Part shown: positions 44,605-54,185 of the stretch, piece after piece
How the letters are laid out: the number at the start of each line of letters is the position of its first letter
Position numbering within the stretch: position 1 is the stretch's first letter
NCBI GenBank assembly: GCA_026018925.1
Contig: JAKSZU010000004.1
Span: 109,737,498-109,801,497 of the forward strand
Length of the DNA: 64,000 bases
DNA from: Tupaia tana
Taxonomy: Eukaryota > Chordata > Mammalia > Scandentia > Tupaiidae
Reading direction: 5' to 3'
Program-made: the position numbers and the translations under genes
The notes under the pieces: generated by a model
What the model was told of the DNA's origin: nothing
The model's input: the letters and a program-made list of their open reading frames with translations, nothing else
Database searches by the model: none

Positions 44605-44948
44605 ACCCATGAGCAAGAGATGCTGAGAGACAGAGGAAATAGAGAGACAGATCCATGAGCAAGAGATACAGAGAGACAGAGGAAATAGACAGACCCATGA
44701 GCAAGAGATACAGGGAGACAGAGGAAATAGAGAGACAGACCCATGAGCAAGAGATACAGAGAGACAGAGGAAATAGACAGGCACACACACAGGTTCATCA
44801 TGCCATGACTCAGCCCCAGACTCAGCCAGCCCAGATCATGGGCATGTGTTTGCCTGGTAGGTACTGGGAGGTCTCTGGAAATGAACTGGGAACCTTCCCT
44901 TGTGGATCAGCCTTGCAGAGCACTGGAGGGATCCAAGATGAAGTCTGT

Positions 44949-45008
44949 AGATTCTGAAATTCTTTCCCAAGTACCTTGGAAATACTTTGGAAAAGTATTT
45001 CAGAATCT
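44949..45008. repeat. nested inverted repeat right of the array
   Basis: AGATTCTGAAAT (44949-44960) pairs perfectly with ATTTCAGAATCT (44997-45008). An inner stem AAATACTT/AAGTATTT (44980-44987 and 44993-45000) competes with it. It lies 168 bp from the array end; it may be the relic of a hairpin DNA transposon. Confidence 0.8.
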
Positions 45009-45009
45009 G

Positions 45010-45583
45010 AAATGCTGTACCAGCATCTGGACCCTCAGACTACTGTGTTTTCGAGTAGCTTCTAAGGTAGTTCAGAGGCAGCTGCCGGCCAGCAGAGAGT
45101 AACTTTGCAGAGCGGAGCAGTGCACGGGGTTTGCACGGTGTTATGCAAAGGGCATTGGCCCTGCATCAGGGAACCGCGTCCAACCGCTGCTGCAGTCAAT
45201 ACTTGCACAGTGCGCTTGGGCAGATCAATGAGTACTGGGAAAATGGAAGACCTTGAAGAGGTTAAACTTCTCAACTAATTTAGGTTACATAGGGCGTGAG
45301 GCCACGCCCCCCACAGACAGAGGAGAACAAACGGCTGCACTGGAAGGAGAAGGAGGCAGAGCTTTGTTAGGGAGTTTGGGGAGGATGGAGATTAGGTATC
45401 TGTGTGGTGCTGTGGGAAGATTTTAGGGAAAGAGATAAGAGGAACTTGTGCTGTGTGTTTTGCTGCATACCCACCCTTTCACCTTATCTTCCAAGGCTTC
45501 ACTCAAGACCTGTCTAAATTTCAGTGTTGTTTGGCTTGGACTTGTGTTTATTTAGACATGACGCCATGCTGAAGCTGGCTAGC
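45010..45583. other. single-copy sequence
   Basis: No gene seen. Modest GC; the frames at 45062-45274 are short and without splice context. Confidence 0.3.
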
Positions 45584-45595
45584 AAGCAGCCAGAT

Positions 45596-45863
45596 GTTTT
45601 TGTGGTTGTTGTTTTAAATAGAGGTGTTTGCCTTAGGGTATGTGCACTCACTGGAGAGAGAGAGAGGCTGAAAGTGAGAGAGAAATCACCCCCCTGGGGG
45701 GATGGCCACGCTGCAATCCCTTCTCCTCCATTCTCCTCCTGGGAGCTTGGACATGCACACACGTGCAGCTAGAGTGATTTTCAAGCCACCAGATCCTGGA
45801 CTCGAACTGTGGTCAGCCATATGGGAATCCAGCAATGTAATCACTATGCCATCTGCTGGTCTC
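45596..45863 (-). mobile_element. SINE-A copy with TSD
   Basis: Antisense: GAGGTGTTTGCCTTAGGGTATGTGC to CATCTGCTGGTCTC. The TSD AAGCAGCCAGAT is at 45584-45595 and 45864-45875, perfect. Confidence 0.94.
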
Positions 45864-45954
45864 AAGCAGCCAGATTTTATTCAGATTACAGATGCAAAAA
45901 AAGTCCTTTGCAGAATTATTGTGAGGATTTGGGAAAAGCCATTTAAAAGTGTCT

Positions 45955-46187
45955 ATTCCATAGGTTAGCTGCTGTGGCACAGCTAAATTCCAACACCGCG
46001 GTGCTGATGCCACGTGGGTGGTCCCAAGCTCACGTCCTGCGATCCCTCCACACGTGCTGGGCATGTGCGTGATCCTGGTGGCTGAGGCTGGGGAGTGGAA
46101 CATGGAGTGAAGGCCCTTGGAAGGGTGCTAGTCTCTTTCTCTTTGTCTCTTTGTCTTATAGAAAAAATAAATTAATTAAAAAATAAT
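45955..46187 (+). mobile_element. SINE-C copy
   Basis: Sense: GTTAGCTGCTGTGGCACAGC, GTCCTGCGATCCCTCC, GATCCTGGTGGCTGAGGCTGGG, CTTTGTCTCTTTGTC, then A-rich. A probable TSD ATTTAAAAGTGT (45941) / ATTTAAAGTGT (46187). Confidence 0.75.
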
Positions 46188-47160
46188 TTAAAGTGTGTGT
46201 TAAATTTAAAGGGGTGTTATTGCATTAGTCGTAATTATGGAATGTCTGCCGTGTACCACATGCTGTGCTGGGCACTGGGGGTACAGAAGGTGCATGAGGG
46301 GGAGTCAGTTCACTTTTGATTTTAACACACGTATGCGCTCCAGAAAGTCTTTTGGGCATGTTTCGGACATGCCAGGGACGTATATACTTATGCCGAGAGC
46401 TTATACTGACTGCATAAGCTCTCGGTAGAGGTCTGTGAAGATTAGCTTATATATTTAAGACTCACCAGGTGCTAGAGCATCCAAACCAGAAGGGAGCTCG
46501 AAGAGCATTGATTTCATTTTCCACATCGATTAGTGAGGAACCCAGGCCTGCAGAGGGAAAGGACTTAGGACCATGGATAAATTGCTACTATTTTATCAAG
46601 TATTTAAAGATGTAGTCATTATTTATAGGGTGCTGTCAGAAATTATTACAACATAAACCCCTCTTACTAGTTAAAGCATAAAATATGCTCAAGTTTACCT
46701 ATGGATCGCTTGGTACACATGGCTTAGTTTACTAATGAGGTACCTGGCAGTATGTCTTATCTTACTTATTGCTGAGTTGGAGCTTCAGGTGACACCTCTA
46801 AGCAAGATTTGAGAAAAATGATAATATGGAAGTCTTGAGGTTTGTGTGTGCGTGTTTTCCTCCGCTGCTTAAATGCATTTCCCTTCTTTTTCTGTCTGAC
46901 TGATTTTATTTTGCTAAGTAGCTTCAAGTCAACTGGAGAAAAAGAAAGTTGGCATAGAGAGACAAAGGAGACAGCCTCGTAGGTGTCAAAGGAGATACCT
47001 GAATACAATGTGACACAGTGCCCGCCGATGGCTTAAGCAAGGATACGTAATTGTCCCATGTAACAAGAAGCCTGGAGACACAGGATTCTGGGCTCCATGG
47101 GTCATTAGAGAGCCAGGCTTTTAAGTCTTTCTGCTCCACCATCGTTAGCATACTGCCTTT
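46188..47160. other. single-copy sequence with hairpins
   Basis: 46230-46290 (GGAATGTCTGCCGTGTACCACATGCTGTGCTGGGCACTGGGGG) is a common ancient repeat motif. 46490-46580 reads like a MIR-type element. No gene. Confidence 0.35.
46355..46425. repeat. two consecutive hairpins
   Basis: GGCATGT-TTCGG-ACATGCC (46355-46373, 7-bp stem) is followed by CCGAGAGCTTAT-9 nt-ATAAGCTCTCGG (46393-46425, perfect 12-bp stem). Confidence 0.85.
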
Positions 47161-47164
47161 CTTT

Positions 47165-47412
47165 GTCTAAGTTGTTATTTTTCATCGCCAGAGGGGGTTT
47201 ATGCTCACCAGAGGAGGAGAGTGAAGAAAAGCACCTCCAAGGAGGCATAGTTAGGCCATGATCCATGTTCTTCCATTTCTCCACCAGGGCATGCATGCAC
47301 GCACATTGGCATGTTTTTCAAGCTGCAAGGGTCGGGATTTGAACTGTGCTGGCCATTTGGGATCTGCTTCCTCCACACAGTACTTGACCGCTGACCTATA
47401 GGACCAGCCCTC
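47165..47412 (-). mobile_element. diverged tRNA-derived SINE
   Basis: Antisense: CATCGCCAGAGGGGGTTTATGCTCACCAG, TTCTTCCATTTCTCC, GGGCATGCATGCACGC, GGGATTTGAACTGTGCTGGCC, CTATAGGACCAGCCC. Confidence 0.7.
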
Positions 47413-47869
47413 AGCATACTGCGTTCTGTTCACAGGCTGACAAGCCTCGACCCCAAGCATATGCTTTGCATGCTCCTGTGTAGCAGACTAATGCACGCTC
47501 TGTTTATCACAGAGCGGTACCCTCCCAAATCCCTCCCAAGTGCCTCTAGCAGAATTTTGCAGTTCTCATTGGCTAGATCTTGTCCCAAGTCCACTCACTC
47601 TCCAAAGAGAAACGAGATCGCCTTATGTGACTCGGAGCAATCACAGTTCACCTGGTAGGTCCAAAGGGGCATCCCTTTTCCTCTGAGATCTTGCTTCTCA
47701 ACAATCTGAAATTCTGTAAACTGAAGAGGAGGCTAGGGGTAGCTGTGAAGGGAAACAGAATGTGCTATATTCAATGAGACACAAAGACCCTATACTTTCT
47801 TTTGGAAGTAATATATTGTTCAGTAAGTATTGTTAAGTACATTGAAAATAAGACTACTTTCTAGACAAT
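47413..47869. other. single-copy sequence
   Basis: Nothing recognisable. Confidence 0.3.
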
Positions 47870-48110
47870 AATTAGATGGTCTTTAGAGTCAGATGTTGTG
47901 GGTTTGCATCTAGGCATAAGCACGTATTAGTTGTTCTTCAGTTTTCTCATGAAAAACAGGGGTAGTAGTAATATTTATCTCATTGTTTCTTGGGCATTTG
48001 GTTTTTTGTTTTATTTCAGTAGCAAGTTATGAAATATTATGTAATTATTAAGTATTTGAAGCAATATCAAGTCCATAGTAATCATTTAATAAGCACTAGC
48101 TGTTATTATT
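47870..48110 (+). repeat. MIR
   Basis: Sense MIR-like: TTAGAGTCAGATGTTGTGGGTTTGCATC, TTCAGTTTTCTCATGAAAAACAGGG, CCATAGTAATCATTTAATAAGC. Confidence 0.75.
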
Positions 48111-48259
48111 TTGAAACCATTGGTGCTGTAAATTTAAATTCTGTTTATCTTCGTTCAAGTCAAAATTGTGTAAGATCCTCCCTATTCCCTAAGCCAGGAG
48201 CTGCACTTTTCTAAATAGAAAAGGCTGTCTGGTAGAGATTGCTCCCCTCCCTCGGAGCC

Positions 48260-48360
48260 TTCTTTTTTCTTTCTCTTTTTCTTTTTCTCTTTCTTTTTCT
48301 TTTTGTTTCCTTTTCTTCTTCTTTTCCTTTCTCTTTCTCTCTCTCTTTTTTTTTCCTCCT
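48260..48360. repeat. pyrimidine-rich (CTTTTT)n tract
   Basis: Imperfect CTTTTT/CTTTCT repeats; the lysine-rich minus frame over it is a by-product. Confidence 0.85.
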
Positions 48361-48419
48361 GAAAAGTATAGGCACAATTTTACTGGTGCTTCTCTCGAAT
48401 GTTCAGACTGCTCTAGAGT

Positions 48420-49320
48420 GAATCCTATTTAATCAGTTTACTCAGGCCCAGCATCCACTTATTTGATCTCAAATTGGATGTTTGCCTCTCAGGTCCAAAC
48501 CAAAACAACGATGCAGTTTTGCTTATCTGCTGTACATTTCTGGCTCCCGGAGAGTGGCCTTGGCAAACCTCATCTCCCAGGACGTGGGGGCATGCAGCCC
48601 TGTGAGCTTCCTTTCCCAGGTGCAGGAAACTGAGCCGAGCTGGAAATTTTGGAAAATTCCAGAAGACGTACAAATCATTGCCAGTGTGTGAGATCCACAG
48701 GGGAGGGGCACATTTGCTTGGAATCCAGTCACAGAGTCATAAATGTATTTGACAGGAAGTGGCTGCCAAAGGAAAGCCATTGCGGAGCAGACCGATGCAA
48801 GAGCTTTAGCTGATGATGCCTTTGACTCCTTAGGACGAAGTGGTCGTCTGCCCTCATATGTACTCCCTGAGAGTTCTGTGAATAAGCGAGACAGCCTCTG
48901 TGAGGGATTCGGTGTGGGAAAGATAGTCTAAAGGCGGATGGCCCAGGGACAGTGGGCTGCAGAGGATAGCTAGCCAGTATCTTCTTTCCTGGTATAGGAA
49001 AAAAGGCTATCTGCTTCCTCTCAGAAATAAATCCCACTGAAAACTGCTGGTTCTCACCTGAAAGTGTTTTTGCAGACCTTGAGAAAGATCACTAACCTGG
49101 TAAACTTGGGCTCTGGATAATCATCTCGGAAACTTGGTAAACCTAGAAAATAATTTTCATTGTCCAAAATATTCTTCCTTGATTTCCCTCCTCTCTCTCA
49201 CTGTCTGTGTGTCTTTTTATTTTCTTATATTTTGTTGGACTGAACTTTTTCCCTTTCCGCCTATCTCTGTTAGTTGGAATAATTGGGATTATGTGAAAGG
49301 TCTTTTAAAATTTCATGAAA
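48420..49320. other. single-copy sequence
   Basis: Overlapping frames on both strands at 48425-48780 have no splice or start support. No gene recognised. Confidence 0.3.
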
Positions 49321-49321
49321 A

Positions 49322-49431
49322 ATGTGTGTTATGAAAAAAAAAGCTATGCATAGATTTTTAAATTCCTTTGCACCAAAATAAGCTCATATTTTAAATTCAC
49401 TTTGTCCACAAACTTTTGAAGTTCCCCCATT
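49322..49431. mobile_element. palindromic MITE-like element (copy 3)
   Basis: TTATGAAAAAAAAAGCTATGCATAG at the left; TTTGCACCAAAATAAGCTCATATTTTAAATTC and CCACAAACTTTTGAAGTTCCCCC at the right. Same family as at 9.8 and 32.8 kb. Confidence 0.6.
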
Positions 49432-49434
49432 TTG

Positions 49435-49983
49435 CTATACTTTTGGTGATTATCCAAAAATATTTAAATGTCTACTTAGCTATACATTTTTCTGAGCTTA
49501 GCATTATCTGGCATTTCTATCCTTTTTCTGAATAAGACTTCACCTTGTGAGGTGAATTCATCCTCTCATCAGCCTCGCAAACTGCTTTGCTCGTGTGTCC
49601 TGGGATGTCTGTGTGCAAGCTCAGCTTCAGTGGGAACTTCCCCTCTGTCTTGCTCTCCTTTCCCACCATGGGACACCCCTTGCTGGATAGCAGTTCTACA
49701 GCCCCACCTCACTTCCTCTACCCGTGATCCATTCCCATCTTCCTCCTGCTCACCTGCCCTGCCCCAGAGTCCAGAACAGAGTCTCGTGTTGGTGGCTCAG
49801 GCTGCTCCACAGTGGTACTGGGACCATCACAGACCCAGTCACCAAACTAGCAGGTGACTGGGGCCTTGTCCTGCCGTGGATAACTGTGATTCATCTAGGC
49901 CCTCTAATCACAGAGTTTTATAAAAGAAGCGATTTTTGTAACTTTTCTCAGCTTCCTTTCATGGAGGGGTGGATCCTGGGTTC
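49435..49983. other. single-copy sequence
   Basis: No gene. 49550-49860 is a proline/serine-rich open frame with no exon boundaries I trust. Confidence 0.3.
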
Positions 49984-49993
49984 AAAAGTGACC

Positions 49994-50223
49994 TGTGGGA
50001 TCAGGCAGTGGAGCAGCCATAGCTCATTTAGAGCCACATGGGGAAGGTTCTGGGTTCGTGTCCCAGAGCCTTCCTGAGCAAGTCAGAAACACTCACATGT
50101 GCCCGTGATCTGGGCTGGCTGACACTGGGGAGGATCATGATGTGAAGACCCTGTTGGGGGTGACTGCCTCTCTTTCTCCCTTTCACTGTCTCTCATGGGA
50201 GAAACAAATAAATGAAATAATAA
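49994..50223 (+). mobile_element. SINE-C copy with TSD
   Basis: Sense: GGGATCAGGCAGTGGAGCAGCC, GGTTCTGGGTTCGTGTCCC, CTGTTGGGGGTGACTGCC, AATAAATGAAATAAT. The TSD AAAAGTGACC is at 49984-49993 and 50224-50233. Confidence 0.9.
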
Positions 50224-50233
50224 AAAAGTGACC

Positions 50234-50482
50234 AGAGCAGCAAGGGGTATGTTGGTTAAGGTGAGTGGATCTCACATGACCAACTGTGTGGTTTAAGACA
50301 TGGTGGCTTGAAAAACACACTGGGCCAGTGAGTGTAAAATCTCAAGAGGAGAATGGAAGAGAAGGGACTGCAAAATTGCCATCCTCCCTAGCGAGTGCTT
50401 TCTCACTTTCCCTCTTTGTCTCTGTCTCCAGTAAGTATGTATGCCCCATAGCAAAACAATAAAAAGAAAATAAGAAAAAGAA
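50234..50482 (+). mobile_element. SINE-A-like copy inserted at the same target
   Basis: Sense: AGAGCAGCAAGGGGTATGTTGG, TGTGTGGTTTAAGAC, AGAGGAGAATGGAAGAGAAGGG, CCCATAGCAAAAC. Its downstream target copy is AAAAGGGACCA (50483-50493), related to AAAAGTGACCA at 50224. Confidence 0.85.
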
Positions 50483-50494
50483 AAAAGGGACCAC

Positions 50495-51010
50495 TTCTGG
50501 TTGTTCTGTTTCACATGGATTCACCTCTTAGGAGCTGACCCTGGGGACACTGCTGCCTGCTTCCAGACCCTGGGCCAGATGGTTCTGCACTGGTCCTTAG
50601 TGCCACATCAGATTTCTTTTCTGTCCTGGTACAAAGAGTTTCGTGTCTTATTTCTAAGTAGGGTTGTATCATCATGTAGATTCTCTTTCTCTGTTTTTCT
50701 CTCTCTCATTCCGTCCTTGCCATGCAGCTGTGGTAGTGCTGAAAATGTGACCTTACCGCGTCATCCCTACCGGAAGTCCTTGATTTGTAATAGAACTGCA
50801 CATTGGCCTGACTCGAATCAGCGAACAGACTGCTGCAGACCATGGCAGGACAGGCACCCTGCTTTCAGTCCCCTCTGTCAATCCAGCCATCCAAACTCAG
50901 GTTCCCTCGGGTTGCAGGGGTGGCTAATTGGACACTCATCATTTAGTTACTGCTGTGAAGAAGAAAGCCACTGTGTTAGAGGAACATCCAGTTTTTCAAG
51001 AGAAAGAACT
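50495..51010. other. single-copy sequence with a 183-codon frame
   Basis: The frame 50501-51052 is open but mixed in composition, starts in a SINE tail's TSD and ends in a SINE-C. I see no exon signals, so I treat it as chance. Confidence 0.3.
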
Positions 51011-51015
51011 ATTTT

Positions 51016-51232
51016 AAAATTTTTAATTTATTTATTTCTCCTGAGAGAGTGAATGAGAAACAGAGACAAGCCTCCACCAGAGTGTGTGTGCTGCGATCCA
51101 CCCCCAGATTCAGCCAGCCCAGATCACAGGCAGATGCACCTGGGGCCAGTGTGCTCAGGGAGGGCCTGGGATGCGAACCTAGGACCTTCCTCACGTGGGT
51201 CCAGTCGTGTCACCACCATCCCACCAGTAGCC
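51016..51232 (-). mobile_element. SINE-C copy, reference for the array-bearing copy
   Basis: Antisense: AATTTATTTATTTCTCCTGAGAGAG, GAGAAACAGAGACAAGCCTCC, CCCCCAGATTCAGCCAGCCCAGATCAC, GGGATGCGAACCTAGG, ACCATCCCACCAGTAGCCCC. Confidence 0.85.
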
Positions 51233-51234
51233 CC

Positions 51235-51765
51235 ATAAGCAATATTTTTAACATTTAGAGAAACTATTTGGATTTTCATTGAAATATGCTGAGTTTTAAA
51301 TGTCATCATTGACTTTGTGTGGGCTAAGGAGAATACGTGGGACAAGCAGAGCGGACCAGGAGCTGCCTGACCGCTGCCACGTGATGACGGGGCCTCAAAG
51401 GCGCGTGGAGAAGTGTTAGAAACAAACTGCGAATGTCAGATTTCTTAGTTTTGCAGTAACACTCGTACGTTAATCCCATTTTTCCAGGGACTTCTCGAAG
51501 TTCCTCATCCACCCTACTCACATCGGGGCTTCCAGGACTGGCTGCTTGCCTTACAGACAAGCTAACATTTTAAGCACTGTGTGCTCTTTTAGGGAGAAGA
51601 CAAATACAACTTGTGAACCATAAATAGAAAAAGTAAACGCTCTTGCATTTGCCTTGTGCCATTGGCAAGCATATGTATGTTCCCTCTTGTACACGGGGCA
51701 CTGGTTGGAGGCTCGAGAGGACACACATTCCACAACCACCACTGAGCATCAGCCTCATGGCTCAC
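51235..51765. other. single-copy sequence
   Basis: A minus-strand frame at 51324-51560 (…LREVPGKMGLTYECYCK…) looks somewhat protein-like, but I cannot place splice sites. Not called. Confidence 0.3.
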
Positions 51766-51769
51766 GGCT

Positions 51770-51995
51770 CACGGCTCATGGCAAACAGCCTTGGCTCTGC
51801 TGCTGGTGCCTCTACTTCCTAGAAGTTTGACCAGGGACAAATCACCTCTCTGAACCTCACTTTCCTCATCTGTAATGAGTGGAAAACTAAACCCCCCTCC
51901 TGTGGAGCAGTAGTGGGGTTACGTGAGATAATACACCTCAGAGCAGGGTGCCCAGCATGGACAGAGGTGCAGCAGGGTGGTTGTTGTCCGCAGCT
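51770..51995 (+). repeat. MIR
   Basis: Sense MIR: TTGACCAGGGACAAATCACCTCTCTGAACC, CTTTCCTCATCTGTAATGAG, TTACGTGAGATAATACACC, GGTGCCCAGCATGG. Confidence 0.85.
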
Positions 51996-52167
51996 TGGAC
52001 CCACACTTGTGAAAGACTGAATCGCTCTGTGTAAAACCTGACCTGAACCCATAGGAAGCTGGTTATAATCTTTGTGTATCCCACTTGGTGTGACTATTCA
52101 TGAGTGTCACTGAACTAATAAAATGTGGTTGATTACAAGTGTTGCCCCAGAGCCTCCGTTGATGTCT

Positions 52168-52265
52168 TTTTTAAAAAAAAATATTTTATACATTCAATTA
52201 CTATACGTCACTACAACTTGTAAAGTGAATCTCCATTATCTTTTTAAGATCCAAAAAGTTCTGAA
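52168..52265 (-). repeat. L1 3' end, lineage-specific type (copy 3, short)
   Basis: TATTTTATACATTCAATTACTATACGTCACTAC...GTAAAGTGAATCTCC parallels the 3' termini at 24.0 and 28.6 kb (CATTCA..CTG, CAAAATGAATTTTCC). Confidence 0.55.
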
Positions 52266-52269
52266 TTCC

Positions 52270-53540
52270 AAAACACATTGAACTCCACAATTTGGGCTAG
52301 ATGATAGAGAATCTGTAGTCACACAAGCTATCAGTAAGTGGAAAATGACACAATCGAAACTGAACACATAACCACATGATCGCTGGAAGGTGACAAAGTA
52401 GACACATGATTGGAGGTGGGGGTGTGAGCTGGGAGGGCTTCCTGGAAGGAGAAACCTTCGGGTCTGATCTCAGAAGTGAAGGGACTGCATTTGATAAAGA
52501 GGAGACTGAACATTCCAATGGAATACACAAGATAATTGAATGTCGTTTAAAGGCTCCTAGCACACCGACTTTCGTGTCTGTGCAGTGCCTGGGAGAATGA
52601 GTGACTGCCCTTAGAAAAATACACTGAGAGACGGTGGGGGAGAGCAACCCTGGTGGGGAGGAGCACGGAGACTGGAGCCAGAACACCTGCTTTCGGGTGC
52701 AGTGAGGTTGGGGAGAAAACGATCGCACCACGGCCTGTGAGGAGCACTTTGCTTCTCTAGGCTGGGATCCCTGGCTCTGCACACACCCAGCCCTTTCACA
52801 CGACTTTGGCATACACCAGCAAGCCATGGCTGCATTGCAGAGTGCTCTCCTTGAGCCGAGACTGTGGCACCCCCCAATGTTCCCCACTTGCTTGTCTGTA
52901 ATACATGGAGATGGGGCTGCAGAGACGAGCTGGCTGAGTGGGGAGTGATGCGGCCTAGTTATGTGTCAGAAGGAGCTGTCGGCCTCCACGTGGTTTGAAG
53001 CTGGGTAACACCAGACAGAAAAAGTAAGTCTGTCTCACCGCTCTCTTCCAGCACCATGAGCCTGTTTGGCTAATTTAGCAAACACGATGCCATCTTGGGA
53101 CCACTCCCTTGGCATGGAAAATGGAGCACTGACAACACCCAGAAAAGTGGCTGCTGATTCATCTTCCACTGCGGGGGCTGTGACGCACACGGACAAGGAG
53201 GTTCCACAGGGACACCTGACGACACAGAGACAATAGAACTGCTCATACACTACTCCTGTTGTTTGCAACTGTAGGAAAAAAGCCAAGAGGGACACAAGGA
53301 AACCAAAAGATGCTGTGTGTGTGCCGCAGGTACCCTGGACGTACAACAGTGAGAGGTAGCTGGTCCCCTGGGAGCCACTCTGGGCCTAAGTCTAATGCAG
53401 AATCCCCAACTTCCTCTGATGAGAAAATGTTTTTATGTTCCCCAGAGCTTTATACAGGGAGGGTAGTGACAGGAAAATGAGGTGTTGACGTGAGCTGTGT
53501 GGGGATTGAGAAATTAAGTCGCGGATGGTGGGAGCAGTGT
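52270..53540. other. single-copy sequence
   Basis: No gene supported. The largest frame (minus 52297-52887, 196 codons) lacks a recognisable family or splice context. Confidence 0.3.
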
Positions 53541-53557
53541 GGAAAATGCACATTGTG

Positions 53558-53867
53558 TAGGCTGGCCCCATGGCCTAGTGGTTAAGGAAGTCAGGTCCCG
53601 CATGGCTGACTGTGGTCTGACTCCTGGCCCCAGTGGCTTGAGAAACATTTTGGGCATGCATGCATACATGCTCCAACTCTGACAGGATGGAGAAGTGGAG
53701 GAGAAGGGATTGTGGTGTGATCATGCTGTTTGCTTCCTCAGTTTCCTTCTCTCTGTCTCTCTCTGGGGAGCACATGTCCACTGGCAATAAAAGGAAGAAG
53801 AAAGAGAAAGAAAGAGAAAGAAGGGAGAAAAGAGAAAGAAAGAAGAAAAGAAAGAAGAAAGAAGGAC
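53558..53867 (+). mobile_element. SINE-A-like copy (outer of a pair)
   Basis: Sense: GGCTGGCCCCATGGCCTAGTGG, GGTCTGACTCCTGGCC, AGGAGAAGGGATTGTGG and a GAAA-rich tail. The TSD GAAAATGCACATTGTG (53542-53557) recurs only after the next SINE, at 54170-54185. Confidence 0.88.
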
Positions 53868-54169
53868 CAACAGGTGGAGTAGTGAGTAAGGCACTGGATC
53901 CCACATGGCCAAGTTCAAGGTTTGAGTCCTAGACCTGGGGGCCTGAAAAACATGCCATGTGTGTGTGCATGCATGCCTAACCTAAAATCCTGAGAGAAGA
54001 CTGGAAGAGAAGGGGTTGCATTGTGGCAACCCCCCAGGGGATGATTTCTCACTTTCCCTCTCTCTGTCTCTGTCTCTGTCTCTGTCTCTGTGTGCTTGTT
54101 TCTCTCTTGTGAGTACATGTGCCCTATAGCAAGAAAAGAAAAAAGGAAGAAAAGGAAAATCGAAAGAAA
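53868..54169 (+). mobile_element. SINE-A-like copy inserted in the tail of the previous one
   Basis: Sense: ACCAACAGGTGGAGTAGTGAGTAAGG, GGTTTGAGTCCTAGACC, a (CTCTGT)n run at 54060-54090, CCCTATAGC and a purine tail. Both SINEs lie within one TSD pair. Confidence 0.88.
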
Positions 54170-54185
54170 GAAAATGCACATTGTG

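Larger units (their letters stand above)
41635..44780. repeat. 46-bp minisatellite, 69 units, with higher-order blocks
   Basis: Units start GACCAGGAGCAAGAGAnACAG and end CAGAGAGACAG. I tiled the whole interval by hand: 63 units of 46 bp, 4 of 44 bp... as counted below, with 42-bp units making up the difference, giving 69 units and 3146 bp. Sites vary between G, C, T and A in AAGAGAnACAG, AGG/ATG after GACC, and GGAAACAG/GGAAATAG. Marker 44-bp units (42325, 43607, 44245, 44561), each followed by an AGATGCTGAG unit and a 42-bp unit, divide it into 16, 28, 14, 7 and 4 units. The plus strand is strongly purine-rich. Period 46 (1 mod 3) makes every frame sample the whole unit, so all three minus-strand frames stay open for more than 1000 codons; this is not a gene. 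Confidence 0.97.
41626..44937 (-). mobile_element. SINE-C copy expanded by an internal minisatellite
   Basis: 41626-41640 (GTTTACTTAGCCCAGGAG) resembles the tail-side start of antisense SINE-C copies. 44781-44937 (TTCATCATGCCATGACTCAGCCCC, CAGCCAGCCCAGATCATGGGC, GGAGGTCTCTGGAAATGAACTGGG) is the remainder of the same family; compare 51045-51232. The 3146-bp array replaces the short purine-rich segment normally between them. The single-SINE reading is inference. Confidence 0.6.

Noticed and set aside
41635-44780. CRISPR-like repeat array
   Set aside because: Units are contiguous with no unique spacers, and the context is a mammalian nuclear genome.
41564-44801. Three minus-strand open frames of 1052-1074 codons
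   Set aside because: All three frames are open together because a stop-free 46-bp unit is read in every phase; low-complexity Leu/Ser/Cys text, no splice or start context.
50501-51052. 183-codon plus-strand frame
   Set aside because: Begins at a SINE insertion target and ends inside a SINE-C; no exon signals.
51324-51560. Protein-like minus-strand frame
   Set aside because: Composition is suggestive, but I could not define an acceptor and donor pair or recognise a family.
52297-52887. 196-codon minus-strand frame
   Set aside because: No recognisable domain, Ser/Pro-rich mixed text, no splice signals that fit.
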